DNA of 38,853 nt from Clostridiaceae bacterium (GCA_012520975.1 JAAYNF010000015.1:1-38853), one strand, 5' to 3'; counted from the first letter of the stretch, positions 24,601-33,799 are shown. A program made the numbers and translations. The notes: generated by a model not told the origin, from the sequence alone.

Positions 24601-26099
24601 TTTTACGGGAAGGACAGGACATTCCGTTCGCCACTTTTCTTGGGTTTGACGGCGACAAACAACCGGACATTGATTTAAACTTTTCCGGCGAATATCAGGC
24701 AAAAGCGCATCGTTTTATCGAGGAGATGTTCGGATCGACACATACCTTCCGGGCCGGCACGATCAGCGGATATGCCGAAAAAAATGCCTTGGCGATGGTG
24801 GTTGGATATTTCAGGGAAAAAGAACAGTTTGTGACACAAGCAGAAATCAGCCGTCTGTCTCAGGGCCTGATCGGCGTTAAGCGCACAACCGGTCAGCATC
24901 CGGGAGGTATTGTGGTTGTGCCCAAAGAACGTGAAATCTACGATTTCACGCCGATTCAACATCCGGCCGACAGAAGCTCCGCCGGCACAGTGACGACACA
25001 CTTTGATTTCAACGCAATGCATGATACCATTCTTAAACTGGATGTTCTGGGTCACGATGATCCAACGATGCTCAAGATGTTGGGGGACCTGACCGGTGTG
25101 GATGTCCGCAGCATCCCTATCCCTGACGAAAAGGTCATGTCTTTATTCCGCTCAACCGAAGCCTTGGGGATTCCCGACGGACACGCCCCGACCGGAGCCG
25201 CAACCTTGGGTCTTCCCGAACTGGGGACATTCATGGCCCGTGAAATGATTCGCGAGACCCGCCCGGCTCGATTTTACGATTTGGTTCAGCTGATGGGGCT
25301 CTCCCACGGAACCGATGTCTGGAAAGGGAATGCCCAGCAACTGATCCTGAGCGGCACTTGCACCATCAATGAAGTCATCGGCTGTCGGGATAGCATCATG
25401 ACCTGGTTGATTTACAAAGGATTGCCTCCCAAAACCGCCTTTGACATCATGGAACGGGTGCGCAGGGGTCGCGGTGTTTCAGCCGAACAGGAGCAACTGA
25501 TGCGGGAGAAAAATGTTCCGGAATGGTATATCGATTCCTGCAATAAAATCCGTTACATGTTTCCCAAGGCTCATGCTGTGGCCTATACCATTTCTTCTCT
25601 TAGAATAGCCTGGTTCAAGGTTTATCATCCGGAAGCCTATTACTGCGTTTACTTCACGGTTCGCGCCAATGAGTTTGACAGCAAAAGGATGTGTTTGCCA
25701 CCGGCTGTTGTTCGCCAGAACCGCGAACAGTTGCGCTCCCAATTCCGGGATTTGCCGGATCGTGAGCAAAAGATTTATTATATCCTTGAACTTGTCGAAG
25801 AAATGCAACTGAGAGGCATTGACTTTGTTCCGATTGACCTTTACGATTCAGCTGCCACGACCTTTGTCAAGGTAGCGCCGGGACGGATCCGTCCGCCGTT
25901 GAATGCCATACCTTTCATCAGCTCGACGATGGCCGAGAGCATTGTCCGGGCCCGGGTCCAAGGTCCTTTCAAATCCCGTGATGACCTGATGCGGCGCGCC
26001 GGCATCGGTCAATCAGCGGTCGAGAATCTGGCTGAGGCGGGTTGTCTGGGCGACCTGCCGGCCACATCACAGATCGAAATGTCCGAGCTTTTTGACTGA
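21660..26099 (+). CDS. polC: DNA polymerase III subunit alpha, Gram-positive type PolC
   Basis: Main replicative polymerase with a built-in 3'-5' exonuclease. The protein is 1479 residues, slightly long for the family. Domains in order: an N-terminal region (1-200) and a polar linker (about 205-225, rich in Ser, Lys and Arg); an OB-fold (about 235-325); a PHP domain beginning IELHTHTKMSA (341 onwards) split by the exonuclease with DVETTG (Asp435, Glu437); the polymerase core with GSRGSVGSSLVATLCG, a zinc-knuckle pair (CPNC, CPMC), and the catalytic PDIDLNF with Asp1003 and Asp1005; and the C-terminal helix-hairpin-helix region. GGAGGAGC precedes the ATG, inside ispG. It is followed by priA, not by the rimP-nusA genes common elsewhere. 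Confidence 0.97.
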   Translation: MQASLYHLVKIILGDRPILDQVAELGGLVTGITVRKDNTLWLNCLLEKPCPTELLCEIEQSLERSLDVAEIILRQQYGRNLTAEQSSRYAATLRPWLIRHLWKTDASQASMLAHGDFQPDDHSVNIFLPDACCGLIVTDTMTFIDRIFHEHIAAKTIFTLCSSSDDLVEYTRKMNDKHRLEANQVMACTALANRSASSKTSVTQNKNSRTSRRQPKAEGLIWGKMHSELKPTPISSLSSESGLVLLEGKVFDFESRVVSNGTRVLVKFGLTDYRNSVGCILFLKPADREAVEENLIDAWIRINAEISFDSQFAKDLQARVLGLQKAAPPPPRQDTAVQKRIELHTHTKMSAKDSVADATELVKAAAAFGHLALAVTDHGVVQAFPDVAAAAADLTANGQPIKIIYGLEGYLVDDGPVVAWQVEKDSLTDGFIALDVETTGLDPTQDRLIEVAAHRFKPDGKGGFTPAESLSSLVNPGIAVPDQSRELTGISTEMLREAPEVFTFLEQLAVFIGDRPIVAHNALFDLGFLRCEGFRTRKPDDPRLKFNQPLIDTLALTRAMLPHLPNHRLDTVSRELSIDLEHHHRAGSDAIACGMIFSTLFSRSGAKNLVDLNRQLGHQSREEILDHKRTVNHVILLARSDVGLYHLYRLVSASHMQYFHTRPRIPKSLLRYFRTGLLVGGACEAGEIFQAVLKTYQQAGNDFAKAANLLRAPELVNLVRFYDYLEIQPVANNAFYLRDPSSGLTSVEDLMNLNRLVVKLANQNKKPVCATCDVHFIQPHDAQFRRILMADMGYADAEHQAELFLRTTDEMLEEFAYLGEKSAHEVVISHPADVADQIQGGLKPFPDGSFPPIIDSAADEIRQLTWNTAHAIYGFEGGLPDLLKQRIDRELSAIIDNGFAIMYYIAYKLVKKSNDDGYIVGSRGSVGSSLVATLCGISEVNPLPPHYICPNCHHSIFDTSGAYGSGYDLPAQACPMCGTPFLREGQDIPFATFLGFDGDKQPDIDLNFSGEYQAKAHRFIEEMFGSTHTFRAGTISGYAEKNALAMVVGYFREKEQFVTQAEISRLSQGLIGVKRTTGQHPGGIVVVPKEREIYDFTPIQHPADRSSAGTVTTHFDFNAMHDTILKLDVLGHDDPTMLKMLGDLTGVDVRSIPIPDEKVMSLFRSTEALGIPDGHAPTGAATLGLPELGTFMAREMIRETRPARFYDLVQLMGLSHGTDVWKGNAQQLILSGTCTINEVIGCRDSIMTWLIYKGLPPKTAFDIMERVRRGRGVSAEQEQLMREKNVPEWYIDSCNKIRYMFPKAHAVAYTISSLRIAWFKVYHPEAYYCVYFTVRANEFDSKRMCLPPAVVRQNREQLRSQFRDLPDREQKIYYILELVEEMQLRGIDFVPIDLYDSAATTFVKVAPGRIRPPLNAIPFISSTMAESIVRARVQGPFKSRDDLMRRAGIGQSAVENLAEAGCLGDLPATSQIEMSELFD

Positions 26100-26114
26100 C
26101 GCTGAGGGATCAAG

Positions 26115-28385
26115 ATGTATTGTCAAGTTGTCTTGCGTAGCGCAACCCGCGCTTTTGACCGGGAATACACCTATGCGGTACCGGGTATCTTACAGGAGAA
26201 GCTGGCGGTCGGCAGCCGGGTTCTGGTTCCTTTTGGAAGCGGCAACCGCCTTGTTGAGGGGGTTGTCACGGCAATGCAGCGTGACAACCGGTCGGAATTT
26301 TACATCAAGCCGATTGCCGAATTGCTTGCCGAACGACCTGAGGTTTTACCGGAACAACTCCAGCTTGCCGCCCAAATGCGGAACCGCTATATTTGCACCT
26401 ACGGCGATGCTCTAAAGTGCATGCTTCCGCCGACCGTAACCGCTGTCGGCGCCAAAACCATCCGGATGGCGGAGCTGGTCGACCCCGACGAGGCTGCCCA
26501 GCGACTCGCCGATGGCGAAATCGACCGAATCGGGCACATTCGGGTCATCGAATTGTTGTTGGAAAGCGGCAGTGCACCATTACAAGAGATCATGCATGCC
26601 TGTCAGGTCAGTCGTGCCGTACTGAATACGTTGGTAAAAAAACAATTGATTCAAATTTTTACTCAAGAATCCAGACGCTCATTTCCCGAAGAGCTCGAAT
26701 ATGTATCTCAAGAGTCTTTTTTACCGTCCCCGGATCAGGCCGACGCCATCCGGGCGATCAGCGAGGCGTTGACCTCGGATCGTCAAAGCGTGACACAGGT
26801 CAAAGAGCACCTTCTTTTTGGCATTACCGGAAGCGGCAAAACCGAAGTTTATCTCCAATGTGCCCAACTGGCCGTTGATCTTGGCCGCGGTGTGATTATT
26901 CTGGTTCCGGAAATCGCCCTGACTCCTCAAATGATCAGGCGAATCCGCTCGCGTTTTGGCACCGACATTGCGGTTTTGCACAGCCGCCTGACACCGGCGG
27001 AGCGGTATGAGCAATGGCAGCGGATTTTGCGGCAGGAAGTGCAGGTTGTGGTGGGCGCTCGCTCGGCTATCTTTGCACCCTTGTCCCATATTGGCTTGAT
27101 CGTTATCGACGAGGAGCAGGAAAGTACCTACAAGTCGGAAACCCACCCCCGTTACCATGCCCGGGACATTGCCCGGATGCGAGCAAGAAACCATCAGGCG
27201 GTCTTGTTGCTGGGTTCGGCCACCCCGTCGATCGAAAGCTATTATCGGACCGAACAAGGACGATCGCGCCTGCTGGCGCTGCCCGGTCGGATCGGCTCGG
27301 CGGGTTTGCCCAAAGCCGAAATCATTGATATGCGTCAGGAGTTGCTTGCCGGCAATCGTGGCATTTTCAGCCGCAAGCTCAGCCAATCCTTGCGCGATGC
27401 CTTCCGGAAAGGACATCAGGCCATTCTTTTGATTAATCGACGGGGCTATGCCGGATTTATTTTGTGCAGAACCTGTGGTCATGTGGTTAAATGCCGGTCC
27501 TGCAGTGTTTCCATGACCAGCCATGTTAACAGGGACCACGCCGGCCTGCCGCGATCGCAACATTTGCTGGTCTGCCATTATTGCGGAAAAATCGCCCGCG
27601 CTCCCTCGACCTGTCCGGCTTGCGGCAGCGATAAAATCGGGCGCTTCGGAGCCGGAACGCAGCAGGTGGAGGAGTATTTCAATTTGAATTTTGCGCCCCA
27701 CAAAGCCATTCGCATGGATCAGGACACAACCTCCGGTCGGCGTTCCCATCAACGTCTGTTGGACAGCTTTGCCAACGGAGAAGCCGATGTTTTGATCGGC
27801 ACGCAGATGATCGCCAAGGGGCATGATTTCCCGAATGTGACGGTTTCCGGTGTCTTGTCGGCCGACTTGATGCTGGGGGTGTCGGATTTTCGTTCGTCCG
27901 AGCGTGCTTTCGCGCTGATCACCCAGACCGCAGGCCGTTCCGGCCGTGGCGAGGCAGGCGGAACGGTCATCATTCAAGCCTATAATGTTGACGACTATGC
28001 CGTCCGCTTGGCGGCGGCTCAGGATTATCCGGGTTTTTATCGACAGGAGATCACCTATCGCCGTGCCATGAAATATCCTCCTTTCGGCAGTCTGGCGATC
28101 ATCACGCTGTCGGGTGTTCAGGAAAAGCCGGTTCGCGAGAAATGTGAAACACTGGCCTCAGCACTGCGTGTTCGCAGACAATCCGAGCCCGGCTTGGACT
28201 CGGTTGAGATTTTGACGCCGGCCAGAGCACCCCTTTACCGGATCAAGGATCGTTATCGCTGGCGTTTGGTCATCAAGGGTTCCGATTCGACGGTTCTGGC
28301 GGCCTTTCTGATGCCGGTAATGGATCGGTTTGATTTTGGCAAAATCGCCTATGCGCTTGATCTGGATCCTTATCAAATGTTGTAA
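26115..28385 (+). CDS. priA: Primosomal protein N' (replication restart helicase PriA)
   Basis: Superfamily 2 3'-5' DNA helicase that reloads the replisome at stalled forks. The protein is 756 residues. It has an N-terminal 3'BD DNA-binding domain, Walker A GITGSGKT (236-243) and the DEEQ box (332-335, followed by ESTYKS). A zinc-binding insert with eight Cys (CRTCG, CRSC, CHYCG, CPACG) falls at about 450-515. Helicase motifs V/VI are IGTQMIAKGHDFPNVTVSG and QTAGRSGRG. The ribosome site (GAGGGATC) is modest. It is placed 15 bases after polC, pairing replication and restart functions. Confidence 0.96.
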   Translation: MYCQVVLRSATRAFDREYTYAVPGILQEKLAVGSRVLVPFGSGNRLVEGVVTAMQRDNRSEFYIKPIAELLAERPEVLPEQLQLAAQMRNRYICTYGDALKCMLPPTVTAVGAKTIRMAELVDPDEAAQRLADGEIDRIGHIRVIELLLESGSAPLQEIMHACQVSRAVLNTLVKKQLIQIFTQESRRSFPEELEYVSQESFLPSPDQADAIRAISEALTSDRQSVTQVKEHLLFGITGSGKTEVYLQCAQLAVDLGRGVIILVPEIALTPQMIRRIRSRFGTDIAVLHSRLTPAERYEQWQRILRQEVQVVVGARSAIFAPLSHIGLIVIDEEQESTYKSETHPRYHARDIARMRARNHQAVLLLGSATPSIESYYRTEQGRSRLLALPGRIGSAGLPKAEIIDMRQELLAGNRGIFSRKLSQSLRDAFRKGHQAILLINRRGYAGFILCRTCGHVVKCRSCSVSMTSHVNRDHAGLPRSQHLLVCHYCGKIARAPSTCPACGSDKIGRFGAGTQQVEEYFNLNFAPHKAIRMDQDTTSGRRSHQRLLDSFANGEADVLIGTQMIAKGHDFPNVTVSGVLSADLMLGVSDFRSSERAFALITQTAGRSGRGEAGGTVIIQAYNVDDYAVRLAAAQDYPGFYRQEITYRRAMKYPPFGSLAIITLSGVQEKPVREKCETLASALRVRRQSEPGLDSVEILTPARAPLYRIKDRYRWRLVIKGSDSTVLAAFLMPVMDRFDFGKIAYALDLDPYQML

Positions 28386-28436
28386 AAGCTTCCCGAAATC
28401 CTGTAACCAAGGTTAACAGAATTTTTATTGTGAATC

Positions 28437-28445
28437 TGATATAAT
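28437..28445 (+). promoter_or_regulatory. Extended -10 promoter of the def-fmt operon
   Basis: TGATATAAT contains a perfect TATAAT (28440-28445) and a TGN extension. No convincing -35 is visible. It lies in the 124-base gap after priA, the largest gap in this part, 64 bases before the def start. Confidence 0.6.
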
Positions 28446-28509
28446 ATTTGTCGGAAAGCAAGCTGCCGCCGATTCACAACCGGTTTAAGGCTGAAAGGAT
28501 CAGAGCTGG

Positions 28510-28971
28510 ATGGCATTACGACAAATCATCAAAGATGGAGACGAAACCCTCCGCAAAAAAAGCCGGGAAATCACGGAGGTCACCCCACGAATCCAAGAGT
28601 TGATCGACGACATGATCGAGACCATGTACGCCAACAATGGTGTCGGATTAGCGGCGCCGCAGGTTGGTGTTTTGCGGCGATTGTTTGTCGCCGATGTCAA
28701 AGATGGCTCGGAACCGCTGGTGGCGATCAATCCCCGGATTATATCTGCGGACGGCATCCAGTGTGATGTCGAGGGCTGTCTCTCGGTTCCCGGGAAGTGG
28801 GGAGAGGTCCGGCGACCGCAGACAATCACTTTGGCAGCGCTGGATCGTCAGGGAAAACCTTATACAATGGAGGCCGAAGGGCGTCTGGCGGTGTGCATCT
28901 GTCATGAAACCGACCATCTGGACGGCGTATTGTTCGTGGACAAAGTAGAAGGAGAGTTGTTTTCAGAATGA
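28510..28971 (+). CDS. def: Peptide deformylase
   Basis: Removes the formyl group from the N-terminal Met of new proteins. The protein is 153 residues with all three family motifs: GVGLAAPQVG (from 44), EGCLSVPG (88-95, metal ligand Cys90), and HETDH (132-136, two His ligands and the catalytic Glu). The length and compact motif spacing fit the short type 1 form. The ribosome site AAAGGATC is moderate. Its stop overlaps the fmt start by four bases (ATGA), coupling deformylation with formylation. Confidence 0.96.
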   Translation: MALRQIIKDGDETLRKKSREITEVTPRIQELIDDMIETMYANNGVGLAAPQVGVLRRLFVADVKDGSEPLVAINPRIISADGIQCDVEGCLSVPGKWGEVRRPQTITLAALDRQGKPYTMEAEGRLAVCICHETDHLDGVLFVDKVEGELFSE

Positions 28972-29918
28972 GGCCGCGAATACTTTTTATGGGTACACCG
29001 GACTTTGCGGTTCCGGCTCTGCAACGCCTGCTCGATGATGCTTTCCCGATGGTCGGAGTTGTTTGCCAACCGGACCGCCCCCAAGGACGAAATCTTCATT
29101 TGGCCATTCCTCCGATCGCTCGTTTGGCCAACGCCCACGATCTGCCATTATTCCAGCCGGAAAACCCCCGGTCAAAAACATTTGCCGACCAAATCAGGAC
29201 CCTGTCTCCCGACCTGATTGTAACGGCGGCCTACGGACGGATCCTACCGGCCGATATTCTGGCGATCCCGAAACTGGGAAGTCTCAACATTCACGCATCT
29301 TTGCTGCCGGCCTACCGGGGCGCGGCGCCGATCCAGCGGTGCTTGATCAACGGGGAAATCGAGACCGGCGTAACCATTATGCTTATGGACGAGGGAATGG
29401 ACACAGGCGATATTCTTGCCCAGCGGCGCGTTGATATTCCGGAGGAGATGTATGCCGATCAACTCAGCCGACTTCTTGCTCAACTGGGCGCCGACCTGTT
29501 GCCACCAACCATCGATGCGTTTGTTTCCGGACAGATCAAACCGCAGCCGCAGGATCACACCCTAGCGACAACGGCGCGTATGCTGAAGCGGGAAACCGGC
29601 CGGATTGTTTGGGATGAGTCGGCTCGGACCATTTATAACCTGATCCGGGGAACTTATCCTTGGCCGGGTGCATTTACCCATTGCGGCAAAAAAAGAATCA
29701 AAATCCACAAGGCCCGTGTTTGCAAGGACCCCGACATGATTTCGTCCGCCGCCGATCTGGAACCGGGTACGATCTGTGATTGTCAAGGTGACGCCATTCG
29801 CGTCGCCTGTGGGGAGGGTGTGATTGACCTGTTGGAAATCCAAACCGATTCCGGAAAAAAAATGCACTGCCGGGATTGCGCGCACAATTACCGTTTGGGT
29901 CAAATGATGGAGGGATGA
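28968..29918 (+). CDS. fmt: Methionyl-tRNA formyltransferase
   Basis: Formylates initiator Met-tRNA using 10-formyl-tetrahydrofolate. The protein is 316 residues. N-terminal MGTPDFAVPALQRLL is followed by the catalytic and folate-binding segment NIHASLLPAYRGAAPIQ (Asn107, His109) and by LMDEGMDTGDIL with the catalytic Asp. A C-terminal OB-like tRNA-binding domain includes YNLIRGTYPWPGAFT. It overlaps def by four bases and lies five bases ahead of the metallopeptidase gene. Confidence 0.97.
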   Translation: MRPRILFMGTPDFAVPALQRLLDDAFPMVGVVCQPDRPQGRNLHLAIPPIARLANAHDLPLFQPENPRSKTFADQIRTLSPDLIVTAAYGRILPADILAIPKLGSLNIHASLLPAYRGAAPIQRCLINGEIETGVTIMLMDEGMDTGDILAQRRVDIPEEMYADQLSRLLAQLGADLLPPTIDAFVSGQIKPQPQDHTLATTARMLKRETGRIVWDESARTIYNLIRGTYPWPGAFTHCGKKRIKIHKARVCKDPDMISSAADLEPGTICDCQGDAIRVACGEGVIDLLEIQTDSGKKMHCRDCAHNYRLGQMMEG

Positions 29919-29923
29919 GGAGA

Positions 29924-30661
29924 ATGCCTTTTTCTATGGTTTTACTCGGTTTGATGAATAATTACGGCTATTTCCGACTGGATAGCTGGTATCTTATCTT
30001 GATTGTTCCGGCTATGCTGATCAGTCTTCTGGCTTCAATATCGGTGAGAAAAACCTTCGATCAATTTAATCGCCGGACCGCTGCTTCCGGTCATACCGGC
30101 CAGTCTGCCGCCCGCAGCATTTTGAATAAAAACGGACTGACCAATGTTGTGATCGAGCGGGTGGCTGGCAACCTTACGGATCATTATGATCCAAGGACGC
30201 AAAGACTGCGCCTGTCGGAATCCACCTATGGCAGTTCATCGATCGCCGCCATCGGGGTGGCGGCTCATGAAGCCGGCCATGCGATCCAACACAACGAGGG
30301 TTTCTGGGCCAACAGTTTGCGCAGTACTTTGGTGCCCGTGGCCCGGATCGGATCCACGGTCGGCCCCTATTTGGCCTTGTTCGGCCTGATTTTGCAGATC
30401 AGCATGCTGACCGGCATCGGTATTGTCCTTTTTTCCGCGGCGGTTCTGTTCTATCTTGTGACGTTGCCGGTGGAGTTCGATGCCAGTCGACGCGCCATAC
30501 GGGTGCTGGAGGAGCAGGGGATGTTGACCGCCGATGAGCTGACCGGAGCCCGGCGCGTCCTGCGCGCGGCCGCCATGACATACGTTGCCTCGGCGCTGTT
30601 ATCCTTTGCCAGCTTGTTGCGCCTGATTTTGCTTTCACGAGGTCGCAGTGGCCGCAAGTAA
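29924..30661 (+). CDS. YugP-type membrane zinc metallopeptidase
   Basis: Predicted neutral zinc peptidase of 245 residues anchored in the membrane. A first hydrophobic segment lies at about residues 19-39, the zinc motif HEAGHAIQH begins at residue 115 (HEAGH 115-119), and two to three more hydrophobic segments follow (about 145-182 and 220-240). This matches the YugP family, which Firmicutes often encode between fmt and rsmB; its substrate is not established. I chose the ATG at 29924 with GGAGGG nine bases upstream. The frame is open from 29876 inside fmt. The last 14 bases overlap rsmB. Confidence 0.88.
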   Translation: MPFSMVLLGLMNNYGYFRLDSWYLILIVPAMLISLLASISVRKTFDQFNRRTAASGHTGQSAARSILNKNGLTNVVIERVAGNLTDHYDPRTQRLRLSESTYGSSSIAAIGVAAHEAGHAIQHNEGFWANSLRSTLVPVARIGSTVGPYLALFGLILQISMLTGIGIVLFSAAVLFYLVTLPVEFDASRRAIRVLEEQGMLTADELTGARRVLRAAAMTYVASALLSFASLLRLILLSRGRSGRK

Positions 30662-32030
30662 GCCAGCCAAGCGGCCACCCGATGCCGCCCGAATGGCGGC
30701 TGTGCGGATTTTGCACGATGTTCTGGAACGAGGCGCTTTTTCCAACATTCACGCCATCCATCACTTGGACCGACAGGACATGGATGCACGGGATCGTGGA
30801 TTTGCGTCGGCCTTGATTTATGGTACGCTCAGCCGTATTGTTACTGTTGATTGGTTGTTGGCCAAGGTCAGCCACAGGGATTTATCCCGGCTGGACCCTT
30901 GGACCAGAACCATCCTGCGCATGGGCGTTTGGCAGCTGTATTGGTCTGACAGCATCCCCGCAAGGGCGGCGGTTGATGAATCCGTCCGCTTGGCGACAAA
31001 TTTGGTCAATCCCGGCGCCGGATCCTTCGTCAATGCCGCTCTCCGTCGTTTGAGCCGGGAAAAACCCGCCCTGCCGGAAAAAAACATACCGATCCTGACC
31101 AGTCTGTCTCCGGAAATTTTTGGCTGCCTGCGTCAATGGTATGGCGCTGCGGAGGCGGAATTAATGGCCCGGTCTTTTCTGCGGGATCAGACCCAAGTGA
31201 CCGGCCGGGTCAATGTCCTGCGCGCAACGCCGGAGCAGGTGCATACTGAACTGACCGCCGCCGGCTATGCGCCGACAAAGGGTCGCTATTGCTCGGAAGC
31301 CATTGCCCTGTCTCTCGGAGGAACCTCGGTTCGTGGTCTGACAGCGTGGCAGCGCGGCCGATTAACCATTCAGGATGAAGCCGCGATGCTGGTGGGGTAT
31401 GCCGCCGCGCCGGAACCGGGGCAGACCATCATCGATTTATGCGCTGCTCCGGGTGGCAAAACCTGTCATCTGGCAGAAATTACAGGGGACAAGGCTGCTA
31501 TTTTGGCTGTAGACAAGCATCCGGAGCGACTGAAATTGGTTTCGGAAAATGCCGGCCGTCTGGGTGTAACCAAGATTACCTGCCTTCTTGGTGACGCGAC
31601 CGGTTTGGGAATGCCTGGCGATTTGGCCGAATGTGCCGACCTTGTCCTGGCCGATGTTCCTTGCAGCGGACTTGGCCTATTGGCTAAGAAACCCGAGATC
31701 CGTTTAACCATGAGCCATGAAAAAATGGTCGGCCTTTATCCACTGCAAGAGGCAATCCTGAACTATGCGGCCACGATTCTCAAAACAGGCGGCACCTTGA
31801 TTTACAGCACCTGCACCGTCAATCCGGCCGAAAATATTGATCGTGTGCAAAAGTTCCTAGCCGAACATCAAGCAAGATTTGTTTTGGAGCCTCTCGATGA
31901 CCGGCTGCCGAAAAATCTGCTCCAACATCCCGATTTAAAGTTAACAGCCGCCAAGGGCTATATACAGCTGCTTCCACACCGTCATGACCTGGATGGATTT
32001 TTTATTGCCCGGATCAGGAGGGTAGGTTAG
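30648..32030 (+). CDS. rsmB: 16S rRNA (cytosine-967-C5)-methyltransferase
   Basis: SAM-dependent methyltransferase that modifies C967 of 16S rRNA. The protein is 460 residues. It has an N-terminal NusB-like RNA-binding domain (about 10-140), then a Rossmann-fold core with DLCAAPGGKT (263-272), DVPCSGLG (Asp336, Cys339) and the catalytic Cys389 in STCTVNP. The start is a GTG at 30648, supported by GAGG just upstream, within the end of the preceding gene. A later ATG (30693) would cut into the conserved N-terminus. The gap to rlmN is three bases. Confidence 0.95.
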   Translation: MAASKPAKRPPDAARMAAVRILHDVLERGAFSNIHAIHHLDRQDMDARDRGFASALIYGTLSRIVTVDWLLAKVSHRDLSRLDPWTRTILRMGVWQLYWSDSIPARAAVDESVRLATNLVNPGAGSFVNAALRRLSREKPALPEKNIPILTSLSPEIFGCLRQWYGAAEAELMARSFLRDQTQVTGRVNVLRATPEQVHTELTAAGYAPTKGRYCSEAIALSLGGTSVRGLTAWQRGRLTIQDEAAMLVGYAAAPEPGQTIIDLCAAPGGKTCHLAEITGDKAAILAVDKHPERLKLVSENAGRLGVTKITCLLGDATGLGMPGDLAECADLVLADVPCSGLGLLAKKPEIRLTMSHEKMVGLYPLQEAILNYAATILKTGGTLIYSTCTVNPAENIDRVQKFLAEHQARFVLEPLDDRLPKNLLQHPDLKLTAAKGYIQLLPHRHDLDGFFIARIRRVG

Positions 32031-32033
32031 ACC

Positions 32034-33068
32034 ATGCGCAATTATTACGACATGACGCTGACAGATTGGCAGCAATGGGTCAAGGAACAGAATCTGCCCT
32101 CTTATCGGGCCAAGCAGATCGCGGCGTGGTTGCCGCGAGGTATCAACAATTGGGCCGAGATGAGTGACCTGCCTTCGGACCTTCGGCACCGTCTGACCGG
32201 CTTTTTTACCATCGATGTGTTGCGGCTGGAGCACAAACTGGTTTCACAGATTGACGGAACGGCTAAATATATTTTTCGTCTGCCCGATGGCAATATCATT
32301 GAGAGCGTCCTCTTGAAATATCATCATGGACAAAGTGTCTGTATCTCTTCGCAGGCCGGCTGCCGCATGGGGTGTGTATTTTGCGCCTCAACCGGTGCCG
32401 GATTTGGTCGCAACCTCTCCCATGGCGACATGCTTGCCCAGGTCGCGACCATTGCCCGGGACAGCGGTGATCGCGTCGGACATGTTGTCATTATGGGAAT
32501 CGGTGAGCCGCTGGACAATTACGACAATCTCATCAGCTTTCTCAAACGGGTCAATGATCCTGCCGGGTTGAATATCAGCCTGCGGCATATTTCCGTATCA
32601 ACTTGCGGACTGGTACCTGAAATGCTAAAATTCACAGATGAAGGTTTGCCGGTTACTCTTTCGGTTTCGCTTCATGCGCCTAATGACGAAATCCGCCGGC
32701 AACTGATGCCCATCGCCCGCCGATACGGCATGGATGACCTTTTGGCCGCCTGCCGACGGCATATTGAAAGAACCGGCCGACGAATTTCTTTCGAGTATTC
32801 TCTGATCAGCGGCGTCAACGACCGGCTCGACCACGCCAAAGCCTTGGTTGCCCGCCTCAAAGGCATGCTCTGTCATGTCAACCTGATACCGGCCAATGAG
32901 ATTGAGGGCAGCGATTTTCGGCAAAGCGGTCGAAAGGCCGTTCGCCAATTTTGGAATTGCCTGACCCGCTCCGGCATTAATGCCACCGTGAGAAGAGAAT
33001 TGGGATCCGATATTATGGCCGCCTGCGGCCAGTTAAGGAGACGTATCGAGGCATGCGAGAATCCGTGA
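32034..33068 (+). CDS. rlmN: 23S rRNA / tRNA adenine-C2-methyltransferase RlmN
   Basis: Radical-SAM enzyme that methylates C2 of A2503 in 23S rRNA and of A37 in some tRNAs. The protein is 344 residues. The iron-sulfur motif CRMGCVFC (Cys110, 114, 117) has the C-x3-C-x2-C spacing. The VIMGIGEPLDNYDN and VSLHAPNDEIRRQLMPI segments and the C-terminal catalytic Cys (MAACGQLR) are present. GGAGGG lies upstream of the ATG, within the end of rsmB. It overlaps the phosphatase gene by 16 bases. Confidence 0.96.
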   Translation: MRNYYDMTLTDWQQWVKEQNLPSYRAKQIAAWLPRGINNWAEMSDLPSDLRHRLTGFFTIDVLRLEHKLVSQIDGTAKYIFRLPDGNIIESVLLKYHHGQSVCISSQAGCRMGCVFCASTGAGFGRNLSHGDMLAQVATIARDSGDRVGHVVIMGIGEPLDNYDNLISFLKRVNDPAGLNISLRHISVSTCGLVPEMLKFTDEGLPVTLSVSLHAPNDEIRRQLMPIARRYGMDDLLAACRRHIERTGRRISFEYSLISGVNDRLDHAKALVARLKGMLCHVNLIPANEIEGSDFRQSGRKAVRQFWNCLTRSGINATVRRELGSDIMAACGQLRRRIEACENP

Positions 33069-33799
33069 TGTTCGGCGCCGCCACCCATGTCGGGCTGGTT
33101 CGTCCAAATAACGAGGATAACTTTGCCATTATCGATCATGATGGCTCAAGGCCATGTGCTCTGATTCTTGCCGACGGCATGGGAGGCCACAATCGTGGTG
33201 AATTGGCCAGCGAAATTGCCGTAGACTATGCTCAGGGCCGCCTGGTAGAAGAATTTGCTTCCGGCCATTCCGCCGAAAGCTTGGTCAATGTATTATCGGA
33301 TTTATTGGAAAAAGCCAACGTCAAGGTCTATCTCGGATCACTGGAGGAAAAAAACAACCGAGGTATGGGAACAACGCTGCTCTTGGCGGTTCTGCTGGAA
33401 GATCAGATCATTCTGGCTCATGTGGGGGATTGTCGTGCTTATCTGCTTCGCGAGGGCGAATTGATACGTTTGACCGTAGACCACACCTTGATGCAGGAGA
33501 TGTTGGACGCCGGCACGCTGACTCCTGACGAAAGCACCGATCATCCGCGCCGCAATGTTCTGACCCGTGCCCTCGGAATGCCGGAATATATTCAGCCTGA
33601 CTTAACCTCTCTGCCGTCCCGAAAGGGTGATCGCCTGATCTTGTGCAGCGATGGACTGCACGGCCTGGTCTCTGACGAAGAGATCAAGACCGCCATGCGC
33701 AAAGAAAAACATCCTGCTGACCTAGCCAACAAACTCATTCAATTGGCATTGGATGAAGGCGGCCTGGACAATGTTACGGTTTTGGCCGCGTATTTATAA
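33053..33799 (+). CDS. stp: PP2C-type Ser/Thr phosphatase (partner of PrkC)
   Basis: Metal-dependent phosphatase expected to reverse phosphorylation by the adjacent kinase. The protein is 248 residues with the PP2C motifs VRPNNEDNF, LADGMGGHNRGE, HVGDCRAYLL, DGLHGLVSDEEI and DNVTVLAAY; the metal-binding Asp residues are retained. The N-terminus is uncertain: the ATG at 33053 (GAGG just before it, GGAG 12 bases upstream) is used, while an ATG at 33068 touching the rlmN stop would remove five residues and is equally plausible. It sits 29 bases upstream of prkC, the standard order. Confidence 0.94.
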   Translation: MRESVMFGAATHVGLVRPNNEDNFAIIDHDGSRPCALILADGMGGHNRGELASEIAVDYAQGRLVEEFASGHSAESLVNVLSDLLEKANVKVYLGSLEEKNNRGMGTTLLLAVLLEDQIILAHVGDCRAYLLREGELIRLTVDHTLMQEMLDAGTLTPDESTDHPRRNVLTRALGMPEYIQPDLTSLPSRKGDRLILCSDGLHGLVSDEEIKTAMRKEKHPADLANKLIQLALDEGGLDNVTVLAAYL

